Assembly (NCBI GenBank): GCA_021904315.1
Contig: CM038907.1
Span: 22,389,223-22,453,222, forward strand
Reading direction: 5' to 3'
DNA length: 64,000 nucleotides
DNA from: Sphagnum magellanicum
Lineage: Eukaryota > Streptophyta > Sphagnopsida > Sphagnales > Sphagnaceae
The notes under the pieces were generated by a model. It was not told where the DNA came from and did no database searches. It saw only the letters and a list, made by a program, of their open reading frames with translations. Positions within the stretch are counted from its first letter, which is position 1, and every line of letters begins with the position of its first letter. The translations under genes and the position numbers were made by a program. Below are positions 12,170-25,100 of the stretch, one piece after another.

Positions 12170-13820
12170 TAAATATTAGCTTTCTATTCTGATATTCATC
12201 ATGTTATCAAATTAAAGAATCACAAGACCATAAGTTAAACATAAGTCTGAACTGCTCCTATTTATGTTACTATTTTGGATTTCATCAACAATGGTGATAT
12301 AATGAGAAGCTACACCTCAAATTTCCACTCACCAAGCCTCTTGTAACCAAAGTTCAGCTTGTCGAGTTCACCAAGCCAATTGGGACCCAGAAGCTCCACA
12401 ATCTTGGAATTTTCCAAAGGTCCAGCTTTCAGTGCTTAGAAACCTGGAATGGTTTCAACCAAGCTGGTGATGGTAGTTGCTACAGCTTCAGCATCATCTC
12501 CAGCAATAAAAGTGCTGTGTGGATGGTCCACATCTGGGAGATGCTCATGCAAAAAATGCTGCACACAATAGCAAATTGGAAGTTACACATTCATTGAAAT
12601 CGAGCAAGAATCAAAGGTGAAAGTGGATGGATCATACCAGTTTCTTCAAGTTCAAACACCATGCGGAAAGCAAGAAGATAAAGACATACATTATTGGTGC
12701 TTTTGAAGGCAGTGGTCTAACGAGTGGGAACACCCAATGCTTTCTGGTTAAGAAGGGTTGAAGATATTTGTCCCCTGCTGCTTGAATCAAACAAATACAT
12801 GATGTTGGTCACATCAACAATTATTTTGTCCTTCAACTAACTTGCCAATTGCTTGAGAAGCTGTTCCCTGGATGCCAAAGGACTTCACGGTGGAGTCAAT
12901 GAAGCAAGTAAGTCTCAATTTGCATGTACCTGTGCCATCACCCATCACCTCTTCTGCATCATCTAAATTCCTTTCGGATCCTAAGGATCATTTTTTTCAG
13001 CATCTCAGGGTCTCTGTATCATGATGAAGAGTGCCATCCAATTCCAGAGTGATACTGACTCAGGACTCGGCCATTGACAAGGTGTTTGCATTGATCTGTG
13101 TGTCTTGGTATAGACTAGAGATATATTCAGAGAGATATAGACAGGAGCAATGCCAAACACAACATCCAAATTGATCCAAAGCTTGACGAAATGTGGGTCC
13201 TCTTGAATCTTCATCATCTGCCAACTGCAGGTACTTCTAGTGATCTTGTCTCAACTTGATGCATTTAGAAATTGACTCTTGAGGTATGTGACATGACTCA
13301 TGAACATCAAAATGCTTTCTAAGTAGACTGAAGGTGATGCCATTTTGTCAAATTCCCAGTAAATGAATCGGACTGGATTGGGACTAGGTAGTTTCAACCA
13401 TGCCTTGATTGACCTCAATCCCTCAATCTCCAAACACACTCACTATCCATGTTCTTTATCCTGGTTAGCACTGTTCACACTACCGAATTATTCAAATTCC
13501 CTGATCTGAAATTTGTGAAATTGCACTTGAACCTAAGAATCAAGAAGAAGATTGGGAGGGAGAGATTTATATGTTACTGCAGGACACCAGATGATAATGT
13601 CACTGGCAATAGCAGCTTCAGCATTGGAGACTTCCTTCACGGAATTTGACGCTGTTTCTTTGGAGATTTGATCAGCAAGCTGTTGAGCTTTGGCTGGGTC
13701 CTGAGATCCCATGACTATGGAGAGATCTTTCTTGGCCAGTTGGAAGGAGAGACGGCTCCCCATGTTACTAGTTCCTGGTAGCACTGCAATTGTCTGGTGC
13801 TTCAAGTCCAGTGCAGCCAT
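12170..13820 (-). pseudogene. F420/NADP-oxidoreductase-like gene, decayed copy 1
   Basis: The first exon starts at ATG 13820 and encodes a Rossmann fold: TIAVLPGTSNMGSRL, then IVMGSQDPAKAQQLADQI and SNAEAAIASDIIIW. This is typical of the coenzyme-F420-dependent NADP oxidoreductase / P5C-reductase N-terminal family. A middle segment near 12690-12850 gives KIIVDVTNIMYLFDSS and LGVPTR, then a stop (TAG) where the second copy has W. The last segment at about 12322-12560 gives AGDDAEAVATTITSLVETIP, then a stop (TAA) before AGPLENSKIVELLG. Two nonsense codons in conserved blocks argue for a pseudogene. Exon boundaries are not resolved. Confidence 0.65.
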
Positions 13821-14945
13821 CTCTCCCAAAACTGGCTGCCAGGAAAAACAAAAACAAAAAGCAAATTAAAGAATCATCAAGGGATTCCTACTTCAGATTT
13901 CTTGATTTTAGAAACTCAATTCCCCCACCAAGCACAGTCATCCCAAATGAAATGATGACATGACAGGAAGAAAACCCATTTGTTGTTCAAGGGCTTGTGC
14001 ACAAATGAAGAACAGAAACAACAGTAAAAACACAAAACTTCTACAATTCAAGTTCTCAAAACAGATTTTCTTTCAGTGTTGTCAGAAAAGTGAAAAAGTC
14101 TGGAACTGATTGATGATACCCTACATATATTTTTGCAACTCTTTCCAATTCCAACCCTACATGCTGCATTCTCATTAGATGTGTATCTTGTCCATGGCAG
14201 TTTATGCCTTGCTTGAACAATTATCAGTTTATAGGATTGATGCAGGTTGGACTGGCAAGAACCTTTACGAGGTGAAGCTCTCTTGGTTGAAGGGTTGATC
14301 AGATTGCAGCTACTTGGCTGGTTTACTTTTGCATTTTTCGTCTGGATGTAGCTCTGAAATATGGTAGCCAACATCATGCCTAATTCTTTCCCTGTGCTTC
14401 TGGACATCTGTCAGGAATCTAAGACATAGATTTTTTGTACAATTGTTTGCCAAAACTTCAAACATTCTGTAGTTATCTACACCCACCAACAAGAGCTCAT
14501 GAAGTTGGTGGGGGAGTAAGCACAGCTAGCTCAACCTTATTTGTGCAAGTATTCAGAAAATATTGTGCAGTTTCATATTCTCCAGTTCACAAGCTCACTC
14601 AGTTCTTTCTGAGTATGGTGTTTGCCCTTGAGGCTGGTACAACAGCTCACATCTCATTTGAATGTCCTCTGATCTGTGTTTCCTGTGCAAGATCATTTCC
14701 ATCTTTGAGCCAGGTTCATCATCTTTGCGCTTGAACCCCATGGGCAGTGAGTGCATGTACCCCTGCAATCACTTGCACCCATTCTTCATCTGATCTGCAG
14801 CAGTCTCTGATGTTCCTGAACGCAGAGGAAAATTGTCAGCAGCAGCATTAACTAACTCTCTGTTTGCTTGCAATAATGCTGGAGCAGCAGCTTCAGGAAG
14901 ATTTTTTTTCCTTCGCATCAAATAACATGCCATGATAAGAACCCC
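13821..14945. other. Intergenic, no supported gene
   Basis: Short open frames exist on both strands at 14048-14492 and 14435-14734, but none shows a family pattern or bias. The segment around 14480-14530 faintly resembles the dispersed repeat described elsewhere, in reverse orientation. Confidence 0.4.
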
Positions 14946-14958
14946 TTGTTGTGTGTCC

Positions 14959-15003
14959 CTCTCTTCTCTCTCTCTCTCGCTCTCTCTCTCTCTCACACAC
15001 ACA
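14959..15003 (+). repeat. CT/CA microsatellite in 5' leader
   Basis: A pyrimidine-rich (CT)n tract grades into (CA)n about 25 bp upstream of the ATG of the GIY-YIG gene. CT tracts in 5' leaders are common in plant genes. Confidence 0.8.
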
Positions 15004-15026
15004 ACTGCCCTAGTTCGTCCCACTCC

Positions 15027-15818
15027 ATGAAAGAAGCATCGTTGAGGATTGCTTCTCTCATCGCTTGTACTGCTACTACTACTAGTGCGCCTCTTCTTCT
15101 GTTGTTTCCCAGTCGATCCTTGTCCTGCGCATCCGCAGTTGTTGCTCTCTCCCCCACATGTGGAAGAGGGCTAAGGTCAAATGTCGCATGCTGGCGGAAA
15201 GCGGAGAACAAGGGTTGTTGTTGTAGAACTCGTAGGACGGCGAGAAGTGTGGCGGCACAAAATCTTCGGCACCAAGAGTGCCAGCAGCTGGGCGATTTAG
15301 GCGATGGTGGTGGTAACGCAACAACAATAAGTCTCGGTGGAAGCAACAACAACAACAACAACAACAGCGGTGCTTTCAAGAGGAAAGCGTCGGCCGCGAT
15401 TGCTGCCGCTGATGATGGTACTCAGGTGGTGGATCGCGATGACTCCTGGTGGGCATATCTCCTGCTCTCTGCCAACTCGCGCAAGACGTATGTCGGGGTA
15501 TCGTCAAACGTTGTGCGCAGGTGTGTGTGTGTGTCCAGGGCTGCAGCAACAGTTTAGGTGATAGAAAAAGAATGTGTTGCTGCATGGGTTTAGGAGGAAA
15601 ACAACATTATCTTTGTTGTTGTTGTTGTTGTTGTTTTTGCAGGTTGAGACAACATAATGGAGAGCTTGCGGGAGGGGCTAAAGCAGCTCGAGCAGGGCGA
15701 CCATGGCATCTTGCATGTACTGTTGGGAGTTTCAGCTCACGCAGTCAAGGTATGCTCAGATGACTTTTATCATTCTCTGCTGCCTCTTGCATGTCTTGTT
15801 CACACAAGGAAACAAAAC

Positions 15819-15853
<35 letters not shown>

Positions 15854-16118
15854 GCAATTTTTTTACTCCCACTTCAATTGTTGTCTTGTGACTTTGTGTG
15901 CAGCTTGCCAGTTTGAGTGGAGATGGAAGAAATACTCAAAATCATCATCCCGAGGAATGGACAAGGCAGTAGTAGCTGGAGACCTCCCTTTGTCAGCACC
16001 ACCTCAGAAGTTAGTGGAGTTGCCAGTAATATTGCGGAGATGGACAGCCTTGATGCAAGCTCAGAATGAAGTACAGGAGTGGAAACAAGTACGAGTCGAG
16101 TGGCACTCTCAAGAATGA
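15027..16118 (+). CDS. GIY-YIG nuclease-fold protein (plant At5g43210-like), 3 exons
   Basis: Exons are 15027-15520, 15643-15749 and 15904-16118, and all junctions close in frame. The N-terminal about 130 residues are Ala/Ser/Arg-rich with an Asn run (from CAA/AAC repeats) and look like a transit peptide plus linker. The domain follows: WWAYLLLSANSRKTYVGVSS (the GIY-YIG position is Y-L...Y-V-G), then VVRRLRQHNGELAGGAKAA, RAGRPWHLACTVG and FEWRWKKYS. The spacing and the HNGE...GAKA.R..RPW block match the SLX1/UvrC-like GIY-YIG family and in particular the plant single-domain form. There is no RING finger after it, so it is not a canonical SLX1. The likely role is nucleic-acid cleavage in an organelle, which is inference. 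Confidence 0.85.
15821..15850 (+). repeat. (CA)15 microsatellite in GIY-YIG intron 2
   Basis: An uninterrupted CA dinucleotide run within intron 2, between the donor at 15750 and the acceptor at 15902-15903. Confidence 0.95.
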
Positions 16119-16640
16119 TGCTTTCTTTATTATTGCAGGTCTTGTTGTGCTAATTGTTTCGCCCTTTTTTGATGCCAAATGTTTGGCTTTACAGAAAATC
16201 CTTACCAACAGGTGCTTGCTTGTTGGGATACTTGCAGCCAGTAGAGAATAAGCATGGTGCTGGTTTGGAGGGTGCCATTGGGGAAGTAAATCTAGTGTGA
16301 ACCACCAATTGCTAGACTGAAGAATGTCACAGTCTACTGCTCTATAATGCTCACTTATAGTTCAATTTGGGAGGAATCCTTGCTGGTGAGGTCAGTTTAT
16401 ACTTTGCACACTGATGTTAGATGGGTTTTGAATATTATGGTGGCTAGAAACAAAAACATACCCTTTCTGTTTAGTGTTTTGTGAGAACATGTGACATGTG
16501 CAATAGGATGATTGCAGAATTCCAAATTAAGTTGTAAACAAAAATGTACTATTGTAAAGTTTTAGTGTTTGTGGAACATGTGACATGCAATATGCTCTCT
16601 CTCTCTCTCTCTCTCTCTGTGTCTCTTGCAGATCTCAAAT
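16119..16640. other. GIY-YIG 3' flank
   Basis: No gene is seen. It contains a (CT)n microsatellite at about 16594-16618. Confidence 0.5.
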
Positions 16641-17550
16641 AAACTGATTGGAATAGTTCTCCACTGAAATCTCACATTTATATATGAAACTCACAGGGTA
16701 CATTTATAAAATAGCCAATCTCACAAGGTAAATTTGACTTGACAATCAGTTGCATGAGTCTGAGCTGCTCATCTTTGTGGTACTATTTTTAATCTTATCA
16801 GCAATGGTGATATAAGCTACAGCTCAAATTTCGAGTCAGCAAACTTCTTGGCACTAAAGTTCAGCCTTTTGAGGACACTGAGCCAAGGGGGACCCAGAAG
16901 CTCCACAATCTTGGAATTTTCCAAAGGTCCGGCGTTCAGCCCTTTGAAACCTGGAATGGTTGTGACCAAGGTGATGGTAGTTGCTACAGCTTCAGCATCA
17001 TCTCTGACAACAGAAGTGCTGTGCAGATGATCCACTTCAGGGAGATCCTCCTGCAAAAAAGGCTGCACAATAGCAGATGGGAAGCACATTCTTAAAATCA
17101 AGCAAGAATCAAGGTGAAAGTGGGTGTATCATGGTTAGTTCGAGCGCCACATGGACAGCAAGAAGAGAAGACAGACAAAAATGGTGCTCTTGAAGGCAGT
17201 GGTCCAACAAGTGGGAACACCCAGTGTTGAAGATATTTGTACCCATTTGCTTGAATCAAAAAAATGCATGATGTTGGTCACATTGACAACTTGCCAATTG
17301 CTTAAGAAGCTCTTCCGTGGATGCCAAAGGATCCTGTGGTGCAGTTGATCAAACAAGTAAGTTTCACTTTGCATCAATGAACCTGTGCCATCATCCATCA
17401 CCTCTTCTGCATCATCTAAATACCTTTTCAATACTAAGGATCAATCTCAGCATCTAAGGGTCTGTATCATGATGAGTGCTCTCTAAATTCCAGATTGATA
17501 ATGACTCAGGGGTCAACCTTGACAAGGTGTTTTTGCATTAATGGTTTCAT
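16640..17550 (-). pseudogene. F420/NADP-oxidoreductase-like gene, partial copy 2
   Basis: This is a segmental duplicate of 12170-13100 and shares both coding and intronic sequence with it. The last exon (about 17030-16819) is open: VRDDAEAVATTITLVTTIPG, then NAGPLENSKIVELLG, ending with TAG at about 16815. The middle piece at about 17310-17150 gives VVNVTNIMHFFDSSKW and LGVPTCWTTAFKST. No Rossmann N-terminal exon is found at its 5' side, so the copy is truncated. Copy 1 and copy 2 carry different damage, so neither encodes a full enzyme here. Confidence 0.65.
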
Positions 17551-19555
17551 TCACAATAAATTGTGATAGATTGTAGTGAATAATTTGGAAGCTCTTTGCT
17601 TAAACAAATTGTTAATGATTGACTTATGTGAATTTAAAATAATTGTCATGCTTGTCAATTTACAATCATAAATATGAACTTGAGAACGTTATGTCAATAA
17701 TATAAACTAATATTCATGACCAACTTCTAGCTAATGGTAATGAGTTTAATTCATTATAACCAATACATTTTGTAAGATGTTATTCATATATATCAAATTT
17801 TAAAAGGCTTCGAAAAAAACAAATTGGCCATACTTTTTAAATACTTCAAAATTAATCACCCTCTAATAAGAAGTTATAATTTCTTTATCATGGTCTTGAG
17901 TATGGAAAATTGTTTTAAATCATTTTTATCAATTGAAATATATTTTCAATTTAAAAATAATCATAAGCAAGATAAAAAAAATTAAATTGAGCTATTGGAA
18001 ATCATATGAAAACATATGGAAAAAATAAAAGAAGGGAGGGGGAAACTATATAACATGGAGAAGTTAATGTGCCTTTTCATGTTTTTTTTATGAAAAGGTA
18101 TTGAAATTTTTTTTGAATGATATTTTTTTGAATTATATACATAATAATGAATCATTTGAAGGCATAGACTCTCGATAAATACAAAAAGAAAATCATCTTC
18201 TACATTTCAAATGAATCATAATAAACTTGTTATATTTGCCAAATTATCAATTTGATAACAAGGGCTTTTCAAAATGTTTTTGATATTTTGTTTGTGCACA
18301 AATTTAAACATTTAAAAATTAGCCCATTTGAAAACTTGTTTTTCAAAGTTCCACTAGTGATGATGATAATATCAAAGCTTAAGGGAGGGGGAAGGGGGGA
18401 ATTTTAAGGTTAATGAGTTTTGTCCTACCCAAATAAATTTTAGTTGGAATTTGCTTTGAATGGAATGGAAAAGTGGTTTTTTTGATATTTTTGTCTTTCA
18501 ATTTATTTATTTTTTCAACACCATAATCACAAATGATGGAAATGACAAGCAAATTTCATACTTTTCTTGCACCAATTTGCATCTTGCTTATCTTTAATTA
18601 AATTTTGAATCCAAATGAATTTGAATTGAATTTAGTGGAATCGAAATTCTATTGAATTTGAGTTGAATTCCCATGGAATTTGAATTCCATTCAATGTTTT
18701 CGAATTCAATTTAGGGTTTTAGGGTTGGGTTAAGGACCATGGATTTTGAACATAGATACTTCATGATGATGATGATGTATGTTTTGAATTACAACCCAAC
18801 TTGACAAACCTCATCATACTAGACCTACCCTTCCACTACCTCCCTATAATTTTTACCCTTTCTTGGAGGACTTCAACGAAAGTTATCAAATGTGATCTTG
18901 CTTTCGATGTGGTGCATTTTTATGTTCTCAACCAAAGAACGACATCATATTTTCAATTTTGGCATTAACTTCGAGAAGCAATAAGGGAGACCAAGTACAA
19001 TATCTTGTCATTCATATCTCGTGTTTCAAAGAGGCATGATGAGGCCAACAATCAACAATGTGATGCTGCTTTAATGATTTGAAATGAACAATTGTTATTA
19101 TCGGTGTTTTGGAGAGCATATGGAAACTATATATATATATAGCCAAGATCAAGAGCCACCAAGATGAGTTTTTCACAAATGGATGGTGCCATCAAGAATC
19201 CAAAAAGTGATATAAATTGGATTAGAACTTTGCAATGGAAACGTGGAAATTACAATTTGAGTATTGTAATACCAATGTAGTCCTAAATTTCACTTTCTAG
19301 TGAGATTGGGTGTTGATGGAATTTTCATTGCAAGAACGTTAAAAAAAGATTGTTTGTCTACTATGCCATCATTTTTGTCACTTTGTCAAGAATGCATTAT
19401 CTTGTGTGTCATATGAATCATTCCAAACTTGAAAAGCCTTAAATCCTTTGCACAGTTCAAAACCATAAAGTTTGTGCATTCAGTGTCATGATGACCAATG
19501 TTGTACAACTTTATGTTTGGTCTATAATGAAGATGATGAAGCTGCAAGTTTTTAC
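17551..19555. other. 2-kb AT-rich stretch without a supported gene
   Basis: Long runs of A/T with a G-rich patch near 18380-18400 and a short TA run near 19130-19142. No frame resembles a known family. The 3' exons expected for the STPGR gene at 19.6 kb were not found here. Confidence 0.45.
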
Positions 19556-20185
19556 CTTTTTGTTCTGGGGTGGGTTTTTGACGTTGGCACCGTCGATAGA
19601 GCCTGGCACCCATAGTGTAACGAGGCCCCGAAGGCGTTGATCCTAAATTGTATGCTCCAGGTCCAGGTGAGTCTTCCACTCCTTGCTTCTTTAAAGATTG
19701 TGCCATGGAGAATGCTGGAGCACCAGATGATCCATGTGGATCATATGTCCCTGGTCCAGGAGTTTTGTTGTTTGTTGAAACGCCTATTCGTTGTCCCAGA
19801 GTGTACTTTGGACCATTTGAATTCCCATGTGGACTATACGTTCCAGGACCAGGGTTTTCTGATCTTGCTGTTTGTTTAATCTGTCTGCAAGGCTGTAACT
19901 AGGAGGCGACGCTTTGGTGAAATCCACACTGTTTTGGTAAGTCCCTGGACCAGGAGTAGAGTCTTTCCCGACTGGACTTACCCTTGCTGCAAATGAGTAT
20001 GCAGGTCCTTTGTTCAAGCCTTCTCTTAAAGTGTACGTTCCCGGTCCTGGATTTAAGTTGGTTTGCTGCTGCATGTTGTTCAGTCGTGCAGGCAATGAGT
20101 AAGCTGGTGCTGTAGGAGCTGTGTGCTTGTCAAGTGGACTGTAAGCTCCTGGCCCTGGTATGTCTTCATGACAATAATCTCCCAT
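19556..20185 (-). CDS. Sperm-tail PG-rich repeat (STPGR / ODF3-like) protein, incomplete
   Basis: Minus-strand translation from ATG 20185 shows a chain of STPGR repeats: IPGPGAYSP, NPGPGTYTL, TPGPGTYQN, NPGPGTYSP, TPGPGTYDP and SPGPGAYNL. Between them are the usual P.YS/T...R blocks such as PAYSFAARV and PRYTMGARL. These proteins sit in axonemes or the sperm tail, so the gene implies motile sperm. A one-base frame change is needed near 19855, between the third and fourth repeats. The frame ends at a good donor (GTAAAA at 19555) after KPTPEQK, where the family normally continues. No 3' exon was found, so it is either a broken copy or has a very long intron. Confidence 0.7.
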
Positions 20186-22143
20186 GTTTTAGATTGCTTC
20201 ATCCGTTGCACTATTTCTGTTGTTCTTCATGGACTCATTTTGGTCTCTGTGATCTCATGATTGTGTACAACCCTTGTGTTTAAGCTCTTGATAGATTTTT
20301 TTCATTTGCTCAACAAGGAAAAGACAGAAAAAAGAGAGGAAGAAGGTGAAAGGCTGTATTTGGTTCTCACTGAAAAGGTTGCAAAAGTTCATACCCAACA
20401 GTCATGACTCTTTGAATCAAACATTTGAATAGCATTTGTTGCCTTCTCCATCGATTTTGGTGAATAGCATTCCAGCACCTCTTGCAGAGATTCAGTGATT
20501 TGAACTTCCTCTCTGAAACTTGATTTGAGTTGACAGCAAAAGGATTACTGTAGAGTCACACCTTCCTGGATGCAAATCATCAGGAATAAGTTTTGCTCAA
20601 TCCAGAGGTTTGAGGTCAATATTCTGTGTGAAAAGTTGAATGAAAGTCTCTCTGTGGGTAAAGCTATGAACAAGGGGAAGCTCTTTCAAAATCATGGCAA
20701 TGATGCTTGTCAAACAGCAAAGCAGTTGAGAACCATTTCCAGGGCTGCAATATCAGAAAAATGGAATGTACCATTGGTGTTAGTGTGAAAAGGCATAAAA
20801 CAGAAGGTGAGCTATCTCCCAAGCACTCATAAGAAATCAGATGAGAGTGCCCAAACGGAGCAGCCATTACTTTCAGAGGTTTTGCAACACATGATGACAA
20901 AGATGCAAACCTTCTACCACCTGTCGTTGACAGCAGGAGGAATATATGGGGACATTGTATGTAAATCACACCAGGACACACCTGCACAGTATTGGGGCCT
21001 GCAACCAACTCAACAAGAAGGTGAAGGAAAATTCAAAAGGTCTTGGTACTAGGTCAAAGAGTTTAGTAGCATGCATAAGCTAATCCAGTTTACTAGCATT
21101 AACTCCAGTGCAATAGCAAGGTGCAGTATACTAGCACTCAAGTTAGTTGAACTTACAACACACAGTAGTGATGATTGTCATTCCCTCAGAACACAATGTC
21201 AGAGTAGTAAATCACAATATTTCCATCTTGCTTGCATACACAAGATCTAAGTGCAGATCTATAAATCCAGCTCACAGTAGATCATACAGAAATTCAGCAA
21301 CAAGTTATGACAAAGGAGGTAACAAGATTGACAGCTTAAGCTTAATCCATTTTCCTCTCATCTATATTCTTGGGCACCCTGTTGATATGGAATTTGAGGT
21401 TCAGATCAGGGGTGCAAGCATAGGAATACACACAATCGTCTATATCTTTCACTTAGTGGGCAGGTCTCACAAGTATCTCCTTGTACTCAGCCTCCTTGTG
21501 GCGATCACATGGTTCATAATCAGGGCTCACCGAGTGAACAGATCATAGGATGTCAGGAAAAGCATGAGCTTTCATACCCCTGAGGGATGATTCCAGCAGC
21601 TGTGATCCAACTACAAATAATGTCAGGGCACAAACAAGGGGCAACACAATGGCACAACAATAAACAGCATCACTCTGGAAGTCTTACTGTTAAAAGTCCA
21701 AACTCACAGCATCTGCTTGTTTTCTTAATTAGAATCAACACTGGTTGCATAGAGAGAGTCCCAACTCCACACAGGTTATAAAAGACCCAGTATTTTATTA
21801 TGACAGCTTCCTTATCAACAATTCAGGGCTGTCAGAAACTCCAATTTCCCTTCTTCAATGAGGTGCAATAGCAACTTCTTGATGACAATGTAATCAAAGT
21901 TAATCATGGTTTGTTCAGGTATCTTTAACCTCTGACATCTGACCTCAGTTTTGTTCAACTGCCCCCACAAGATTCTCCATCACCAACACAAGACATGGGG
22001 TTCCATTACAGTAGTCCATAGAGTCCATAACCATCTGGCTTTATGAAAACCAAAGAAGCCCAAGCTTAAATGTCCTCCCACAAGACCACTGATTCATTTG
22101 ATAGCAAGACCTTACTGTATAGAGAAAAATTTCCACCGTTTCT
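20186..22143. other. Intergenic, no supported gene
   Basis: The 5' flank of the STPGR gene and the 3' flank of MraY. Open frames at 20664-21008 (-) and 21147-21548 (+) show no recognisable family. Confidence 0.4.
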
Positions 22144-25100
22144 TCATGCAGAGATGAGGCCTATGTATGCAGCTAAAATGGCCAAGATATAGGCAACAAT
22201 ATAGGCAGCAGCAGCAATAGCAGGCTCTGTCCACCCTAAGAGCTCCAAATGATGGTGAAAAGGTGACATGCGCAACAGTCGACGACCTTTACCTTCCAAT
22301 CTTTTTGTTAATTTAAAGTATGACACCTGTTATGATAAGACAAAATATGTTACATCAGATGAAATGGAACACCTGCAGCTACCATAGACACATCAACTAC
22401 AAAGTGAGCTCCAAACCTACCATACTCCAGTTTTCTCGGGTACTACTATTCTAAATTGATGCTTCACCAAACTAGAGAAGTTGCATCATTCAACCCCCAT
22501 TCCTGCCTACTTGAGCCTTATCCCTTGAACATGCATGCCTCTGCACTGAGTAAGCAAATAGTCAAAGACAACAAACCTTACCAGAGCTATAATTCTAATT
22601 AGCAGACAACAATAATTTACAACTCATCATTTCAACTCTCAACCCCTTTGCTGCAACTGCTCTGACTAATTAAGCCTTTCATTGGAACATCAAAATGGCA
22701 CTACAGGAATTTTGAAATTTGACGATGGATCTGCAGGGAGTTTCTTGTGTTGGTGTTCACTGAAGGCCTTTAGTGAAGTTCAGCTCATGTGGTTTTGATA
22801 TTGTGATTTAGCAAGCCCTCTGTCCTAATCCCTAAGAAGATAAAACTGTTCCTAGTACATGGAGCTGGATCAGAAAAGCAAGAGACAAAATCCTTAGAGA
22901 AAGATTAGGAGATACTGACCTGTGCAATCACAGAAACTGTTTCTATTACAAAGATCCCTGATGCAATGAATAAAGGGAAGAACATGCCAGAGCATGCAGC
23001 CATTGCTGCCAAGCCTCCTCCAAGTGCGAGGGATCCTGTGTCTCCCATGAACACTTTTGCTTTGTATCTGTTATGAACCAAAAATCCTATGCATGCACCT
23101 GCCATTGATGCTCCAAAAATTCCAAGATCTGAAGGCACAATCCAGGTAAATGGTGCCTTGTTATTTTATTTCTTACAAACATCTCTGTATTTAATTGGAA
23201 ATTGAAAAACCACTTCACAACCAAGAAAACACTGATATGGCTCTTCAGTCTCATCAAGCTTCAATATGTCTCTGCTGCTGGTATACACAGTGCACACACA
23301 TTGATCATGAATGATAAGAATGGTTTGTGAAACTTGTGTCAATTAAGGAGCTGATGGCTGCTTACCAGGGTAAATAGGAAGTACAGCCACAGCCATACCA
23401 ATGTATGTAGCAGCTGAAGTGCCTGCAGCTAGTCCATCTAGCCCATCTGTCAAATTAACTCCATTGCTCATAGCAGCAAAGCAGAAAGCTGTCAAAGGCA
23501 AATACCAATTTCCAAGGTACCATAGCCCAAATGGAGGCAGCAAGGGCACCAAGCATTTCCTGCAGTCACGCAAGTCAAATCATAAGTCACATAGGTCAGA
23601 ATTTCTTTGCCCCATGTATCTGCCAAAGCTGGAATCATCAACAATCTGCATGGTCTGTACCAGGGTAAAGACAATGGCTTCACAGCTTCAGCCCAAAGGT
23701 ACTTATCATCTTATGGACCTAAACCATATTATCCACAGAGGGAACCTATGTTCAACCTGGCTTACAAAACTACAGAAATTTTAGACAGTTTACCAAGTTT
23801 AAGTTCCTCTGGAAGCAAGACACAGTTTGGCATGCCATTCTGAACAAGGGGAAAGGCAAGGGAGAAGCACTGATACTTGATGAGACAAATCCAGAATGAG
23901 AGATACAACACCTAGTATTATTCCCAACCACAAAAGTATCAAGTGTAGGACCAAAAAGCTTAAGGGGTTGTAGTACCCAGGTGGTTAAGATTCAACCACA
24001 CATTTTGTAAGGGGATGACAAGCTAGCACCATTGAGCCAAAACACAAAGGCAGAACCCACAGCCACCTGCAGTTCCATCCACCATCCCAAACAGTTCATA
24101 TCTCTCTTCAATTTCATGGGCAAATTCACTGAGGTGCAAAAAGTGAACCTAATGTACCAAAGTACTTACATTGAACTGTAGGAAACATGGGAAGTTTTCA
24201 AAGCAGCTCTATTTCTTGGGCTTGTGTCCCAACAATAGGTTCCACTCCCCAGCGTTCAAGAGTTAAATCCATAGACGACATACCTGCAACAAAAACTTGA
24301 ACCATCCAGGCATTCCATAGTTGTGCTTGCGCAAGATTGTCAGGCCATCATCGAGCAGCCCGATTGTTGCAAATGCCAATGTTGTTGCACACACACCCCA
24401 GAGCTCAACTGACTTTCCTGTAGCAAACCTGGCAACCCCTATACCAACTGGAATGAAAAACAAGCCACCCATTGTGGCTGTACCAGCTTTGGTGAAATGG
24501 TCCTTAGGGCCTTCTGTTCTAAATACTTGATGTGCTTTCACCCAGTCTAACAAGGGCACAAAGAAGCAACCCAAGCAAGAAGAGATCACTGCCGACATAT
24601 AGAAGGGCCTTGTTAAAAAGAATGGAGCAAGTGGCTTCCGTATAACCCTCCATATGTGTGAGTCCACTATCACCACTGTGCTAATCAAAACCGTGAATAG
24701 TACACCAGTCACCAATATTCCTTCACCAAACCTGGATTGAAAGCACTGGCATCAATATGAGGCTCAAAATCTTGTGCATTCATACACAAATATGAGCTGG
24801 AAAAGGATCAAACGGGATGAAACCAAGGGGTGCACAACATCAGGACATGCACACATCTTCATGGAATTGGCATAAAACCTAAAACACAAGAGCAACTGCA
24901 GTCAAATCCTTCAATGGTGTCATGTCCTACCTTCTGGGGAAGTGATGCCATTGGAAGATTGAGGAATGATAAAGTGGAGATATCAAGTTCATTGTGGAGG
25001 CATTCTCTGCGACCAGCTTCTTTCCCTGTTCTTTCACATCTCCTCCCACAATTTGTGACTTAAACTCCTCTTCAGTCTCTGTAGAGCTATGTCCACATGG

